A stretch of DNA of 64,000 bases from Arsenicicoccus dermatophilus (GCF_022568795.1 NZ_JAKZHU010000001.1:1674001-1738000); one strand, 5' to 3'; shown: positions 19,171 to 28,406, numbered from the stretch's first letter. Program-made: numbers and translations. Notes: generated by a model from the letters alone, not told the origin.

Positions 19171-20946
19171 TCACCGGGCGACCTCACGGTGGTTCTCGTC
19201 CGTCCGCCGGGTCCAGCCCCGGGCGTCCAGGTGCTCCAGCAACGGTATGACGACCCGCCGGGTGGTCCCCAGCGTCTGCCGGGCGGCGCTGGTGGTGAAC
19301 GGCTGCGGCAGAGCGGCCAGCGACCGCATGGCCAGCGCCGGGGCCTTGGGGAGCAGCACGATGTCGTCGACGAGGCGCACCACCCGGCCGGCGGCCTCGG
19401 CGGCGGCCAGCTCCCGGGCGCCCAGCCCCCACTCGTCGAGCTGCCACCGCTCCGGCGCGGCGAAGGGGTCCGCGCCGAGCTGGGCCTCCAGCGCGCACAT
19501 CCCGGCCTCGGCGTCCCCGAGGGTCGGCACCAGCCCGCGCCGGCCCAGCCGCCCCTCGGAGCTGTCGAGCCCGGCACCATCCGCCATCGAGCGCACCAGC
19601 GTCAGGTCGGGCAGGTCCAGCTGCCGCCGGGCCTGCTCCAGCGGGAGCCAGGGGTCCATGGGGTGCTCGCGCTCGCGGGCCATCGCCAGGCGCCGCAGCT
19701 CGGCCACCCCTGCGGCCCAACGGTCCTCGTGGACCAGCCAGTCCCCCACCCGCAAGACCCCGGCGAGCTCGCCGCGCACCTCGTCGGGGTCGGCCCCCAG
19801 CACCGCCAGGTCCTCCGGGTGCATCAGCCCGCGCCGGCGGACCTCGGCGACCACGTCGACCCCCTCCCGGGCGTCGACCAGCACCTCGGCCCGGCGCCGG
19901 GCAGCACCACGGCGCTGCAGGGCGGGCGGGTCGGAGTCGAGCACGGTGGCGCCGCCGAGGACCGACTGCCGACCCGGGTCGCGCAGGATGAGCCGGTCGC
20001 CCGCCTGCAGCGGCAGCTCCTCGGGCAGCCGGAGCCGGACGAAGCGGTCCCCCAGCGGCCGGACCCGGGCCGCCCAGGCGCCGGCGCCCACGTGCACCAT
20101 GACCTCGCCGGGCAGCTCCTCGGCCGCGCCCGTCCCCAGCTGCACGTCCAGCTCGCGGGTCAGCCGCCACGCGCCCGGGGTCAGCAGATAGCTGCCGCGC
20201 GACACGTCGGCGGTGGCCACCGCGCGCAGGTTGACGGCGACCCGACCCCGCGCCGGAAGGGTGGTGAGGTCCTCGCCCAGCGACTGCAGCCCGCGCACCC
20301 GCACCTTGCGGCCGCACAGCTCGAGCTCGTCGCCGACGGAGAGCGTCCCGGAGCCGAGGGTGCCGGTGACCACCGTGCCCGCCCCGGCGACGGTGAAGGC
20401 CCGGTCCACCCACAGCCGGACCCGGCCGGTCGGGTCGGGTGCGGGGAGCCGGGCCACGAGGCGCTCCAGCGCCGCCCGCAGCGGGTCCAGTCCCTCGCCG
20501 GAGACGGGCGAGACCGCCACGGCCTCCACGGCGCCGAGGCTGGACCGGGCGATCCGCTCCCGGGCCTCGGCCAGGGCTGACGTCGGGTCGGCCAGGTCGC
20601 TGCGGGTCACCGCGAGCAGGCCGTGCCGCAGCCCGAGGGCATCCACGGCCTCGAGGTGCTCCTCGCTCTGGCGCCGCCAGCCCTCGTCGGCGGCCACCAC
20701 CATGAGCACCGCCGGAGCCGGCCCCAGGCCCGCGAGCATGTTGCCGATGAACCGCTGGTGCCCCGGCACGTCCACGAAGGCCAGGCGATCCCCCGACCCC
20801 AGCGTCGCCCACGCGAAGCCCAGGTCGATGGTCATCCCGCGGCGCCGCTCCTCGGCCCAGCGGTCGGGCTCCATGCCGGTCAGGGCGCGCACCAGCGTGG
20901 ACTTGCCGTGGTCGACGTGGCCCGCGGTCGCGACGACGTGCCTCAT
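19171..20946 (-). CDS. selB: Selenocysteine-specific elongation factor
   Basis: GTPase that carries Sec-tRNA(Sec) to the ribosome and binds the SECIS hairpin. In 591 residues the N-terminus is a complete G domain: G1 ATAGHVDHGKSTL, the SelB-type G2 region ERRRGMTIDLGFAW, G3 FVDVPGHQRFIGNM and the G4-position TRSD. Beta-barrel domains II and III follow (VDRAFTVAGAGTVVTGTL), then about 230 residues of winged helices for mRNA binding, ending ...RRVVIPLLEHLDARGWTRR. E. coli SelB is slightly longer at 614. Its ATG overlaps the selA stop by four bases, so selA-selB is one operon. Confidence 0.97.
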   Translation of the reverse strand: MRHVVATAGHVDHGKSTLVRALTGMEPDRWAEERRRGMTIDLGFAWATLGSGDRLAFVDVPGHQRFIGNMLAGLGPAPAVLMVVAADEGWRRQSEEHLEAVDALGLRHGLLAVTRSDLADPTSALAEARERIARSSLGAVEAVAVSPVSGEGLDPLRAALERLVARLPAPDPTGRVRLWVDRAFTVAGAGTVVTGTLGSGTLSVGDELELCGRKVRVRGLQSLGEDLTTLPARGRVAVNLRAVATADVSRGSYLLTPGAWRLTRELDVQLGTGAAEELPGEVMVHVGAGAWAARVRPLGDRFVRLRLPEELPLQAGDRLILRDPGRQSVLGGATVLDSDPPALQRRGAARRRAEVLVDAREGVDVVAEVRRRGLMHPEDLAVLGADPDEVRGELAGVLRVGDWLVHEDRWAAGVAELRRLAMAREREHPMDPWLPLEQARRQLDLPDLTLVRSMADGAGLDSSEGRLGRRGLVPTLGDAEAGMCALEAQLGADPFAAPERWQLDEWGLGARELAAAEAAGRVVRLVDDIVLLPKAPALAMRSLAALPQPFTTSAARQTLGTTRRVVIPLLEHLDARGWTRRTDENHREVAR

Positions 20947-22295
20947 CGGGCACCCTCCCCGAGCTCGGAGGCTTCGGCCGGCCGGTCGGCGTCCCCGAGC
21001 TCGGCCACGACGGCCCGGACCGCGGCGGCCACCACGTCGAGCCGGTCGTCGGGCAGGCAGCGCACGTCGAGCAGGGTGTGGCCGCCCTCGACGCGGCCGA
21101 CCACGGGGGTTCGCCCTCGGCGCAGCCGAGCGGCATACGGCTCGGGCAGGCGCAGCGCCCAGCCGGGCAGGTCGAGCCCGGGCGCCGACCCGCCGCCCAC
21201 GCGACCGGCCGAGGGGACCACCTCGGCCGTCGGCAGGTCGACGAGGGTCCGGAGCCGTTCGGCGCGCTCGCGCAGGGTCGACGAGGGCGCGTGCAGGTCC
21301 TCGTACGTCGGAGTCCGCGGCGCCTGGAGGGTCGCGGCGAGGGCCGCGAGGGTCAGCTTGTCGGCCCGGAGCGCCCGGTGGAGGGGGTGACGACGCAGCC
21401 GCTCGACGACCTCCGCGGGACCGAGGACGATCCCGGCCTGGGGGCCGCCCAGCAGCTTGTCCCCGCTGCAGGTGGCGACTGCGGCACCGGCCCGCAGGGC
21501 GGCCGCCGCGTCGGGCTCGTCGGGCAGCAGCGGGTCGGGCCGCAGCAGCCCGCTGCCGGTGTCGGCGACGACGGGCAGGCCCAGGGTGGCGAGCTCGGAG
21601 ACGGTCGCCTCGCTGGTGAAGCCCTCGACGCGGAAGTTGCTGGGGTGCACCTTGAGGATCGCGGCGGTCCGGTCCGTGAGCGCCGCGGCGTAGTCCCCGA
21701 GGCGCGTGCGGTTGGTGGTGCCGACCTCGACGAGGCGCACGCCGGTCGCCTCGACGAGCTCGGGGATGCGGAAGCCGTCGCCGATCTCGACCATCTCCCC
21801 GCGGCTGACGAGGACCTCCCGACCCCCGGCGAGAGCGACCGCGGCGAGGGCGAGCGCCGCCGCTCCGTTGTTGACCACGAGGGCGCCGCCGGCCTCGGGG
21901 ACGGCTCGCAGCAGGGCGTCAACGGTGCGCCGGCCGCGCCGGGTGCGGGTGCCGGTCCGCAGGTCGAGCTCGACGTCGGTGCTCCCGGCCGCGGTGACGA
22001 CGGCGTCGACCGCCGCGGGGGCGAGCCGGGCGCGGCCGAGGTTGGTGTGCAGCACCACTCCGGTGGCGTTGAGGACGCCCGAGGGCGCAGCACGCTCGGT
22101 CAGCAGCGCGGCCGCCGTGGCGGCGACGGCGTCGGGGGCGACCTGCCCGGCCCGGGCCCGGTCCTGGGCGTCGTGGACGGCGGCGAGCACGTGGTCCCGC
22201 GCGTGGCGGGCGAGCGCCCCGGCGAGGAGCGGGGAGGCCAGCAGCGTGTCGGTCCGCGGGATGCGACGCCGGGGATCCTCGGATTCCGCGCTCAT
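20943..22295 (-). CDS. selA: L-seryl-tRNA(Sec) selenium transferase
   Basis: PLP enzyme that converts Ser-tRNA(Sec) to Sec-tRNA(Sec) using selenophosphate. The 450-residue protein includes NATGVVLHTNLGRA, VNNGAAALALAAVAL, the cofactor lysine in SGDKLLGGPQAGI and the C-terminal VEGGHTLLDVRCL. Length is close to E. coli SelA at 463. First gene of selA-selB. tRNA-Sec and selD lie about 2 kb away on the other side of two cell-envelope genes. Confidence 0.97.
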   Translation of the reverse strand: MSAESEDPRRRIPRTDTLLASPLLAGALARHARDHVLAAVHDAQDRARAGQVAPDAVAATAAALLTERAAPSGVLNATGVVLHTNLGRARLAPAAVDAVVTAAGSTDVELDLRTGTRTRRGRRTVDALLRAVPEAGGALVVNNGAAALALAAVALAGGREVLVSRGEMVEIGDGFRIPELVEATGVRLVEVGTTNRTRLGDYAAALTDRTAAILKVHPSNFRVEGFTSEATVSELATLGLPVVADTGSGLLRPDPLLPDEPDAAAALRAGAAVATCSGDKLLGGPQAGIVLGPAEVVERLRRHPLHRALRADKLTLAALAATLQAPRTPTYEDLHAPSSTLRERAERLRTLVDLPTAEVVPSAGRVGGGSAPGLDLPGWALRLPEPYAARLRRGRTPVVGRVEGGHTLLDVRCLPDDRLDVVAAAVRAVVAELGDADRPAEASELGEGAR

Positions 22296-22497
22296 GGTCA
22301 GACCCTACGACGTGGTCGTCGCCCGACCGCGGCTTGCGGCCCGGATCGATGCATGGCGTCGGGCGCCGGTCGCCCTTGCCCCAGGGCTCCCGGCCCGGTG
22401 ACCACCACATCCGGCCGGATTACTACAATCTGTCACCTCTAATTACTCTCTGAAGTTATCGTGGGGGCGATCCGCCCACCACCCCGCAGAGGACCGC

Positions 22498-23316
22498 ATG
22501 CTCCCGACGCCCCCCGCCCGACGCGCCGCCGGCGCGCTCGCCGGCGTCGCCGCACTCGCCGCACTCGCCGTCGCGGTGAGCGGGTGCGCCACGAGCGCCG
22601 CCACGTCCACCACGCAGGGCATGGCGCCCCCCGCCCAGGCCGGGCGCACCGCCGCCGTCACCCCCCTGCCGATCCCCGAGGCCCCGGCCAGCCCCACGCT
22701 GACCCCGCCCGCTCCCCTGCCGACGGTGGCAGCGCCGCCCGCCCCGCTGCCCGAGTGGCCCACCCGCGGTCAGGTGGCCACCTGGTCCTGCGACCGGGTC
22801 GTGCGGGCCGTCAACGGCGCCGCCGCCCGCTGCCTGGCCGCGGGCGACCCCGCGCTGCAGGCCCTGTCCGTCGACGGCGAGTCCACCGTCGGCCTCACCG
22901 ACGACGACCAGGTGGTCTACGTCCAGCGCGGCATGAGCTCGCTGGACACCTACCTCGTCGCGATGCACGAGCGCGGGCACCAGGAGCTGCGCCAGCGCTG
23001 CTCCACCTGGGCCTGCGGCGACGTCCTGGTCAGGCGGATGGGCACCACCCGCTCCGGGTGGAACGAGGGCCCCTACTTCGACCGGGTCGTCGAAGCGGCC
23101 GCCTCGACCTGGGCCCGCTGCCACGGCGCCGACAACGCGCGCTACGGCTACCGGCTCAGCTGCCAGGACCTCGAGCGCGCCTTCGCCGCCGAGGCCACCG
23201 CCCGGGCGGCGTACGTCCGGGACAAGACCGTCTTCGACACCGCGTGGGCCGACTACCACCAGGCCTACGAGCGCTATCGCGACGCCGTCGCCAGGGCCGC
23301 GAGCTCGCTGCCCTGA
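22498..23316 (+). CDS. Lipoprotein with a zincin-like HERGH motif, unknown function
   Basis: A 272-residue exported protein. Residues 1-30 are a lipoprotein signal ending in a lipobox-like AVSGC (Cys30). Residues 31-85 are Pro/Ala/Thr-rich spacer. The globular part from about 90 has cysteines that could form disulfides and YLVAMHERGHQELRQRC, an HExxH motif typical of zinc metallopeptidases. A distal third ligand was not identified, so activity is uncertain. The family is not recognised. Upstream, TACAAT at 22424-22429 is a good -10 candidate. Same strand as the L,D-transpeptidase-like gene 84 bp downstream, suggesting a shared cell-wall role. Confidence 0.7.
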   Translation: MLPTPPARRAAGALAGVAALAALAVAVSGCATSAATSTTQGMAPPAQAGRTAAVTPLPIPEAPASPTLTPPAPLPTVAAPPAPLPEWPTRGQVATWSCDRVVRAVNGAAARCLAAGDPALQALSVDGESTVGLTDDDQVVYVQRGMSSLDTYLVAMHERGHQELRQRCSTWACGDVLVRRMGTTRSGWNEGPYFDRVVEAAASTWARCHGADNARYGYRLSCQDLERAFAAEATARAAYVRDKTVFDTAWADYHQAYERYRDAVARAASSLP

Positions 23317-23400
23317 CCCGACCGGCGGCGCACCGCCGCTGCCGACCCGACCCCCACCCGCCTGCCCCGACCCCCGACCCCCGACCCCCGAAGGACGATC

Positions 23401-24162
23401 GTGACCCGCCCCCGCCTCCTGGCCGCCGCCCTGGCCACGCTCACCACCCTGGGCTCTGCGCCCGCAGCCTCCGCGAGCCCCGCCCCCGGCTCGCCCGTCG
23501 CCCGGTCCACGGCACCTGCCGCAGTGCCCGCCGCGACACCCGCCGCCGTCCGGCGGGTCTATGCCCCCGGCACCTCGATCAGCCAGCTCGACTCCACCCA
23601 GGTGCTCGTCGCCGACCGGGTCGCCGGCACCAAGGGCACCTGGGCGCGCTACTCCTGGAACGGGTCTCGCTGGATCAAGGTCAACGCGCCCGCCACCGCG
23701 GTCTTCGGTCGCGGCGGGGTCGTGCCGGCGGCCGCGCGGCGACAGGGCACCAGCACCACCCCGGCCGGCGCGTTCACGCTGGTGAGCGCCTTCGGCCAGG
23801 GGAACCCCGGGACGCGGATGGCCTACCGCACGGTGACCTCCTGCTCGTGGTGGATCCAGGACCCGCACGCCTGGGACTACAACCGCTGGCGCCAGTCCTG
23901 CGCGGTGCCGCGGACCACCGCCGCCAACAGCGAGCGCCTGGCCACCTACGTCGCCTCGGGGTTGTACCGCCAGGCCGTGGTCATCGGCTACAACTACTGG
24001 AACGTGCGCCGGTACGGCTACGGCTCGGGGTCCGGGATCTTCCTGCACCACGCCCGCAGCTACACCGGCGGCTGCGTGGGGATCGACAACATGGCCGAGC
24101 TCACCGCGACGGTCCGGTGGCTGGACCCGCGCCGGCACCCGGTCATCGTCGTCAAGGCCTGA
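23401..24162 (+). CDS. Secreted L,D-transpeptidase (YkuD-like) family protein
   Basis: A 253-residue exported protein starting at GTG 23401, with a signal peptide of about 26 residues ending near ASAS and an Ala/Pro-rich linker to about 55. The C-terminal domain has TTPAGAFTLVSAFG, the usual L,D-transpeptidase entrance loop, and SGIFLHHARSYTGGCVGI with the catalytic-type His and Cys (family motif H...[ST]xGC). It would cross-link or modify peptidoglycan. The exact SHGC is replaced by YTGGC, placing it in a divergent branch, as in YafK/YkuD relatives without a LysM or Ig domain. Same orientation as the HERGH lipoprotein. Confidence 0.8.
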   Translation: MTRPRLLAAALATLTTLGSAPAASASPAPGSPVARSTAPAAVPAATPAAVRRVYAPGTSISQLDSTQVLVADRVAGTKGTWARYSWNGSRWIKVNAPATAVFGRGGVVPAAARRQGTSTTPAGAFTLVSAFGQGNPGTRMAYRTVTSCSWWIQDPHAWDYNRWRQSCAVPRTTAANSERLATYVASGLYRQAVVIGYNYWNVRRYGYGSGSGIFLHHARSYTGGCVGIDNMAELTATVRWLDPRRHPVIVVKA

Positions 24163-24165
24163 CCC

Positions 24166-24208
24166 ACCCGGCCCCGGACCCGCTGCCAGGCGGTGTCCGG
24201 GGCCGGGT
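24166..24208. terminator. Terminator between the L,D-transpeptidase gene and tRNA-Sec
   Basis: A 14-bp perfect stem (24166-24179 with 24195-24208) with a 15-base loop lies between the stop of the plus-strand gene and the 3' end of the minus-strand tRNA-Sec. It can serve both. Confidence 0.8.
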
Positions 24209-24216
24209 GCCAGGTC

Positions 24217-24312
24217 TGGCGGAGGCGGACGGGAATCGAACCCGCCTACGACGGATACCGCCGTACAACGGTTTTGAAGACCGCGAGGACCACCAGGCAC
24301 CTGTACGCCTCC
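24217..24312 (-). tRNA. selC: tRNA-Sec (selenocysteine, anticodon TCA)
   Basis: A 96-base RNA with encoded CCA, on the minus strand. The extended acceptor GGAGGCG pairs near the 3' end with CGCCTCC, the anticodon loop in GGTCTTCAAAACC gives TCA, and the TPsiC arm is GGTTCGATTCC. A long variable arm (about 20 bases, TGTACGGCGGTATCCGTCGTA region) and the length above 90 are the marks of selC. Anticodon TCA reads the in-frame UGA of fdhA at 33364. It is divergent from selD. Confidence 0.97.
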
Positions 24313-24482
24313 ACCACCGAGAGTACTCGCGTCGGCACGGGGACCGGGCCTACGAGACCTACCTGATGACCACGAGCGGGCAGCGACGCCGGACATCCCC
24401 GGAGGTCGAGGGACGCTCCTCGATGGCCGAGGCCGAGCTGGTCGACGCAGTGCGCAACCACGGAGTCACCCGCTGCAGTCGT

Positions 24483-24488
24483 TAGATT
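24483..24488 (+). promoter_or_regulatory. Candidate -10 box for a leaderless selD transcript
   Basis: TAGATT (TANNNT type) lies seven bases before an ATG at 24495. In actinobacteria this spacing puts the transcription start on the ATG itself, giving a leaderless mRNA. That ATG is one frame out from the conserved selD frame, which bears on the selD start problem. Confidence 0.35.
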
Positions 24489-24532
24489 GACGGTATGACG
24501 ACACCACCTCCGACCCCGCCTCCGGCGCCGCC

Positions 24533-25507
24533 GTGCGCCTCACCCAGACCGCCCACGGCGGGGGGTGCGCCTGCAAGATCCCGCCGGGCGAGCTGGAGGA
24601 CGTCGTGGCGGGTCTGCGCGGGGTCACCTCGCCGGACCTGGTGGTGGGGCTGGACGACGGGGACGACGCGGCCGTGGTGCGGATCGGCCCCGGCCAGGCC
24701 GTGGTGGTGACGACCGACTTCTTCACGCCGGTGGTCGACGACGCCTACGACTGGGGGCGGATCGCTGCTGCCAACGCCCTGTCGGACGTCTATGCCATGG
24801 GCGGGCGGCCGGTCGTCGCCGTCAACCTCGTGGGCTGGCCCCGGGACTCGCTCCCCCTTGAGCTGCTGCGCGAGGTCCTGCGCGGCGGGCTCGACATCGC
24901 CCGGGAGGCGGGCTGCCCCGTCGGCGGCGGCCACTCCATCGACGACCCCGAGCCGAAGTACGGCCTCGCGGTCACCGGGCTGGTCGACCCGGATCGCCTG
25001 CTGCGCAACGACCGGGCGCGGGCGGGCCTGCCCCTCAGCCTGACCAAGCCCATCGGCGTGGGCCTGCTCAACAACCGCCACAAGACCACCGGGGAGGTGT
25101 TCCCGCAGGCGATCGCCTCCATGGTGGCGCTCAACGCCGAGGCCGGGCGGGCCGCGGTCGCCGCGGGCGCCGAGGCTGCCACGGACGTCACGGGATTCGG
25201 CCTGCTGGGCCACCTGCACAAGATGATGCGCGCGTCCGGCGTCACGGCGCGGCTGTCCGCGGCCGGCGTCCCGGTCCTGGAAGGGGCGCGCGAGGCGCTG
25301 CGCGACGGCTACGTCAGCGGGGGCACCCGGCGCAACCTGGACTGGGTGCGTCCGTCCCTGGACGCCACGGTCGACGAGGACACCCTGCTCCTGCTCGCCG
25401 ACGCCCAGACCTCGGGCGGCCTGCTGGTGGTGGGCGAGGTCCCAGGCGCCCCGGTGATCGGCGAGGTGGTCCCCGCTGTCGACGGGGTGACCGTGCAGGT
25501 GCGCTGA
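24533..25507 (+). CDS. selD: Selenide, water dikinase (selenophosphate synthetase)
   Basis: Makes selenophosphate, the selenium donor for SelA, from selenide and ATP. The 324-residue protein has the active-site HGGGCACKIPPGELE (Cys and Lys; Cys not Sec at the first position), VVTTDFFTPVVDD, AANALSDVYAMGG and a GGHSIDDPEPKYGLAV loop. GTG 24533 is the only start available in frame, without a ribosome site and only about 7 residues before the catalytic loop. Codons just upstream (24494-24532) read like coding sequence (DDTTSDPASGAAV) and an ATG at 24495 is one frame off. A frameshift or a sequencing error at the 5' end is therefore possible. E. coli SelD has 347 residues. Confidence 0.92.
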   Translation: MRLTQTAHGGGCACKIPPGELEDVVAGLRGVTSPDLVVGLDDGDDAAVVRIGPGQAVVVTTDFFTPVVDDAYDWGRIAAANALSDVYAMGGRPVVAVNLVGWPRDSLPLELLREVLRGGLDIAREAGCPVGGGHSIDDPEPKYGLAVTGLVDPDRLLRNDRARAGLPLSLTKPIGVGLLNNRHKTTGEVFPQAIASMVALNAEAGRAAVAAGAEAATDVTGFGLLGHLHKMMRASGVTARLSAAGVPVLEGAREALRDGYVSGGTRRNLDWVRPSLDATVDEDTLLLLADAQTSGGLLVVGEVPGAPVIGEVVPAVDGVTVQVR

Positions 25508-25553
25508 CGGGCGGCGGCTCGCCGCAGCCGGGTCGTCCTGCCGCCGGCGTGGG

Positions 25554-26897
25554 TCAGGTGCGCTCGGCCAGCCAGGCCGCCAGCGCCTTGTCGAACTCCG
25601 GACCGTTGTCGAGACCGAGCGGCGAGTAGACGTCACCATGACCGGAGGATGTGGCCCGGTGGGTGGCTTCCAGGGCCGCCGCCAGTCCCTTGCGGTCGAC
25701 GGCGAAGGCGAAGGCCGCGTAGGCCACGGCGTAGGCGTCCCGCACCGCGGGGTCGTCCCCCGTCCAGAAGTCCACGTCGTCGGCCGCCTTGATCCGGGCG
25801 GGGAAGGCGTCCGCGGCGTCGGCGAGGATCCCCTCCTCGAGCTCCGCGTCCCCGTCGAGCTCGGCCCACTGGCTCATGCCCTCGACCGTCCAGCGGGCCG
25901 TCGGGTCGGAGGCTCCCCACAGCCGCGTCAGCAGGGCGTGGACGGACTCGTGCCGGATCGTCGCCTGGGCCTCGTCGTCGTCCTCGGCGAACACGTCGGC
26001 AGGCACGAGGATGCGGCTGGCCGAGACCTGCCCGTCGCCCAGCGGCCGGTGGAGCTGGTCCCGGGCCAGCAGCGGCACCGTCGCCGCCCCGAAGTCGGCC
26101 TGGGGCGTGGTGCGCACCCCACCGAGGTAGTCCATGAACCGGCCGTGCGCACCGTCGACGATCCCCACGAGCAGCCCCTCCCCCGCCGGGAGCCGCACCC
26201 CGCCCTCGCGCAGCAGCTGGGTGGTCCGCAGCACCCCGGGCTCCAGGCCGTGCAGGGCCTTGCGGCAGCGGGCGGCGGACCACGCGGCGGGCGTGAGCAG
26301 CCCCATGCCCCGACCGGGGGTGTAGCGCACCGGGCCCTCGTCCCACAGCTGCGGATAGGCCCCGAGATATCGCTGCCGGCTGCGCGGGTCCTCGTCCTGC
26401 ACCCCCGTCCACGCACCGAGGACGGTGTCGCTGCCGTGCCGCACCAGGGGCGCGGCATACCACTCCTCGGACAAGGCCCCGTCCAGTCCCTCGACCTGGT
26501 GCAGGTAGGCGAAGACCCAGGGCTTCCCCGGCGCCGGTGGCTCCTCGCCGTCCACGCCCGACACCGGCACCACCCCGTGCATCGTCATCGGGACGCTGCG
26601 GACGGCGTCGAACCACCGCCCGGCCACCGGCTGCGCTGCCGGGGCGAAGGAGCGCAGCAGCAGCGCCCGGTCCGCGGTGCGCAGCGCTGCGAAGACCTGC
26701 TTGGACAGGGCCACCGCCGCGTCGGTGCCCTCGAGCCCGGCACCCGTCGTCGCCGCCGGCGCCCCGAAGCTGCCGAAGGTGCCCCCTGCTCCCGTCGAGG
26801 AAGGGGCGCCCGGCCCGCGCTGGGAGCATCCGGCCAGGGCGCCGACACCGGCGAGCACGAGCAGGCTGCGGCGTCCGATCGGCCGTGACGGGGACAT
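25554..26897 (-). CDS. Lipoprotein with HESVH metallopeptidase-like motif
   Basis: A 447-residue exported protein. The N-terminus has a twin-arginine-like SRPIGRRSLLVLAG and a lipobox LAGCS at about residue 26, so it is anchored outside the membrane. After an SSTGAGGTFG linker the body is one large domain. Near residue 320 it has ATIRHESVHALLTRLWG, an HExxH motif, followed about 25 residues later by WTVEGMSQWAE, whose Glu could be the third zinc ligand, as in gluzincins. The family is not named, but the motif pair supports a zinc peptidase or a derived binding protein. ATG 26897 is preferred; a GTG nine bases upstream is possible. Converges on selD. Confidence 0.75.
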   Translation of the reverse strand: MSPSRPIGRRSLLVLAGVGALAGCSQRGPGAPSSTGAGGTFGSFGAPAATTGAGLEGTDAAVALSKQVFAALRTADRALLLRSFAPAAQPVAGRWFDAVRSVPMTMHGVVPVSGVDGEEPPAPGKPWVFAYLHQVEGLDGALSEEWYAAPLVRHGSDTVLGAWTGVQDEDPRSRQRYLGAYPQLWDEGPVRYTPGRGMGLLTPAAWSAARCRKALHGLEPGVLRTTQLLREGGVRLPAGEGLLVGIVDGAHGRFMDYLGGVRTTPQADFGAATVPLLARDQLHRPLGDGQVSASRILVPADVFAEDDDEAQATIRHESVHALLTRLWGASDPTARWTVEGMSQWAELDGDAELEEGILADAADAFPARIKAADDVDFWTGDDPAVRDAYAVAYAAFAFAVDRKGLAAALEATHRATSSGHGDVYSPLGLDNGPEFDKALAAWLAERT

Positions 26898-26999
26898 GGA
26901 CGCCACTCTAGGCCGCAGGCAGGCCAGCGGCCCCGCACCTGGTGAGACAGGCGGGGGCCGTCGGGACGCTGCGCTGCGCGCGGCAGCGGTATGCCGGGA

Positions 27000-28289
27000 T
27001 CAGGCGCGCGGCATGACCTTGCGCGGCGCCTTGGTGATCAGCGGGATCACGGCGCCGACGAGGGCGACGACGCCGAGCGTGGTGTAGGCCAGCGTGTAGT
27101 TCTTGCCGTCCCCGATGAGCTGGGCGGCGAGCAGCGGACCGACGACGCCGCCGATGGACCAGGCGACGAGCATCAGGCCGTAGATCCCGCCGGCGTACTT
27201 GGTGCCGAAGAACTTCCCGGCGGTGGACGGCATGGTGCCGAAGGCCCCGCCGTAGCAGGTGTAGACGATCGCGGCGAGGATCGCGAAGGTCACGGCGCTG
27301 GTGGCGTGCGGCAGCGCGACGAGGGCCAGCCCCTCCAGGACGAGGATCCCGATGAAGGCCGGCATCTTGCCGATCTTGTCCGAGACGGCGGCCCACAGGA
27401 TCCGGCCGGCGCCGTTGAACAGGCCCATCATCCCCACGAGGGCGGCGGCGCCGGCCTTGCTGAAGCCCGCGATGTCGGTGGCGCTCGCGGCGGCCACGGA
27501 GATCAGCGAGATGCCCGCGACGACGGCGAGGGTGAGGATGGCCGTCAGGAGATACCACTGCGGGGTGCGCAGCGCCTCGGCCTGGGTGAACTGCGTGACC
27601 TGGTCGGTGCTGGCCTGCGGGAGGCCGACCGAGCGGGCCGGGGTGCCGACCGGCGACCAGCCCTGCGGCGGGTTGCGGAACATCGCGGCGCCGATCAGCC
27701 CGGCGACGAGGTAGGCCAGGCCGAGCCACAGGAAGGGCGCGGTGGGGTGGGCCGGGTCCTTCTCGATCATGGCGGTGGCGAGCGGGGCGGTGATCACGGC
27801 GCCGAAGCCGAAGCCGCCGACCGCGATGCCGGTGATGAGGCCGGCCTTGTCCGGGAACCACTTCTGCAGCATGGCGATCGGGACGATGTAGGCCATGCCG
27901 AGACCGAAGCCGCCGATCACGCCGTACCCGAGGACGAGCAGCCACAGCTGGCCGGCGTCGCGGGCGAAGGAGCTGAGCATGATGCCGAGGCCGTAGAGCA
28001 CGACACCGACGAGGGCGACGGTGCGCGGCCCCCGCTTGTCCTGCAGGCGGCCGGCGAGGAAGGACGCGACGAAGATCATCGCGACCGCCGTCTCGAAGGG
28101 GACCGCCGCCTCGGTCTTGGACAGGTGCAGCGCCGAGGCCGGCGCCTGCAGCGCCTTGCCGAAGACGCTCCAGGCGTAGACCGCGCCGAGCGCGAGCTGC
28201 ACGAGGACGGCGCCGACCAGCAGCAACCAACGGTTGGGCACCCGGTCGTGGGCGAGCGCCGGAGCCCCGGCTGCGGTGGACGAGCTCAT
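27000..28289 (-). CDS. MFS transporter of the oxalate/formate antiporter (OFA) family
   Basis: A 429-residue permease with 12 predicted helices. Family marks are the first-helix segment QLALGAVYAWSVFGKAL, the loop-2 motif LAGRLQDKRGPRTV, GGFGLGMAYIVPIAML and WFPDKAGLITGIAVGGFG, all typical of OFA members. These carry small carboxylates such as oxalate, formate or lactate. It lies 117 bp after nrfD on the same strand as the formate dehydrogenase genes, which makes formate (or a formate precursor) the likely substrate. That assignment rests on context. Confidence 0.87.
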   Translation of the reverse strand: MSSSTAAGAPALAHDRVPNRWLLLVGAVLVQLALGAVYAWSVFGKALQAPASALHLSKTEAAVPFETAVAMIFVASFLAGRLQDKRGPRTVALVGVVLYGLGIMLSSFARDAGQLWLLVLGYGVIGGFGLGMAYIVPIAMLQKWFPDKAGLITGIAVGGFGFGAVITAPLATAMIEKDPAHPTAPFLWLGLAYLVAGLIGAAMFRNPPQGWSPVGTPARSVGLPQASTDQVTQFTQAEALRTPQWYLLTAILTLAVVAGISLISVAAASATDIAGFSKAGAAALVGMMGLFNGAGRILWAAVSDKIGKMPAFIGILVLEGLALVALPHATSAVTFAILAAIVYTCYGGAFGTMPSTAGKFFGTKYAGGIYGLMLVAWSIGGVVGPLLAAQLIGDGKNYTLAYTTLGVVALVGAVIPLITKAPRKVMPRA

Positions 28290-28406
28290 CGGAGGGCTCC
28301 TTGTCGGTCGGCCGCGGCGCTGCGGGCGCGACGGTCAGGTGGGTGGGATCAGGTGGGACAGGCCGGAGCGTATGCCGGACGGCCACGGACCAGCATGCCG
28401 CACCCC

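Noticed and set aside
24495-24710. Proline-rich 71-codon frame beginning at ATG 24495
   Set aside because: It overlaps selD in the wrong frame and is only low-complexity; kept as a clue about the selD start, not as a gene.
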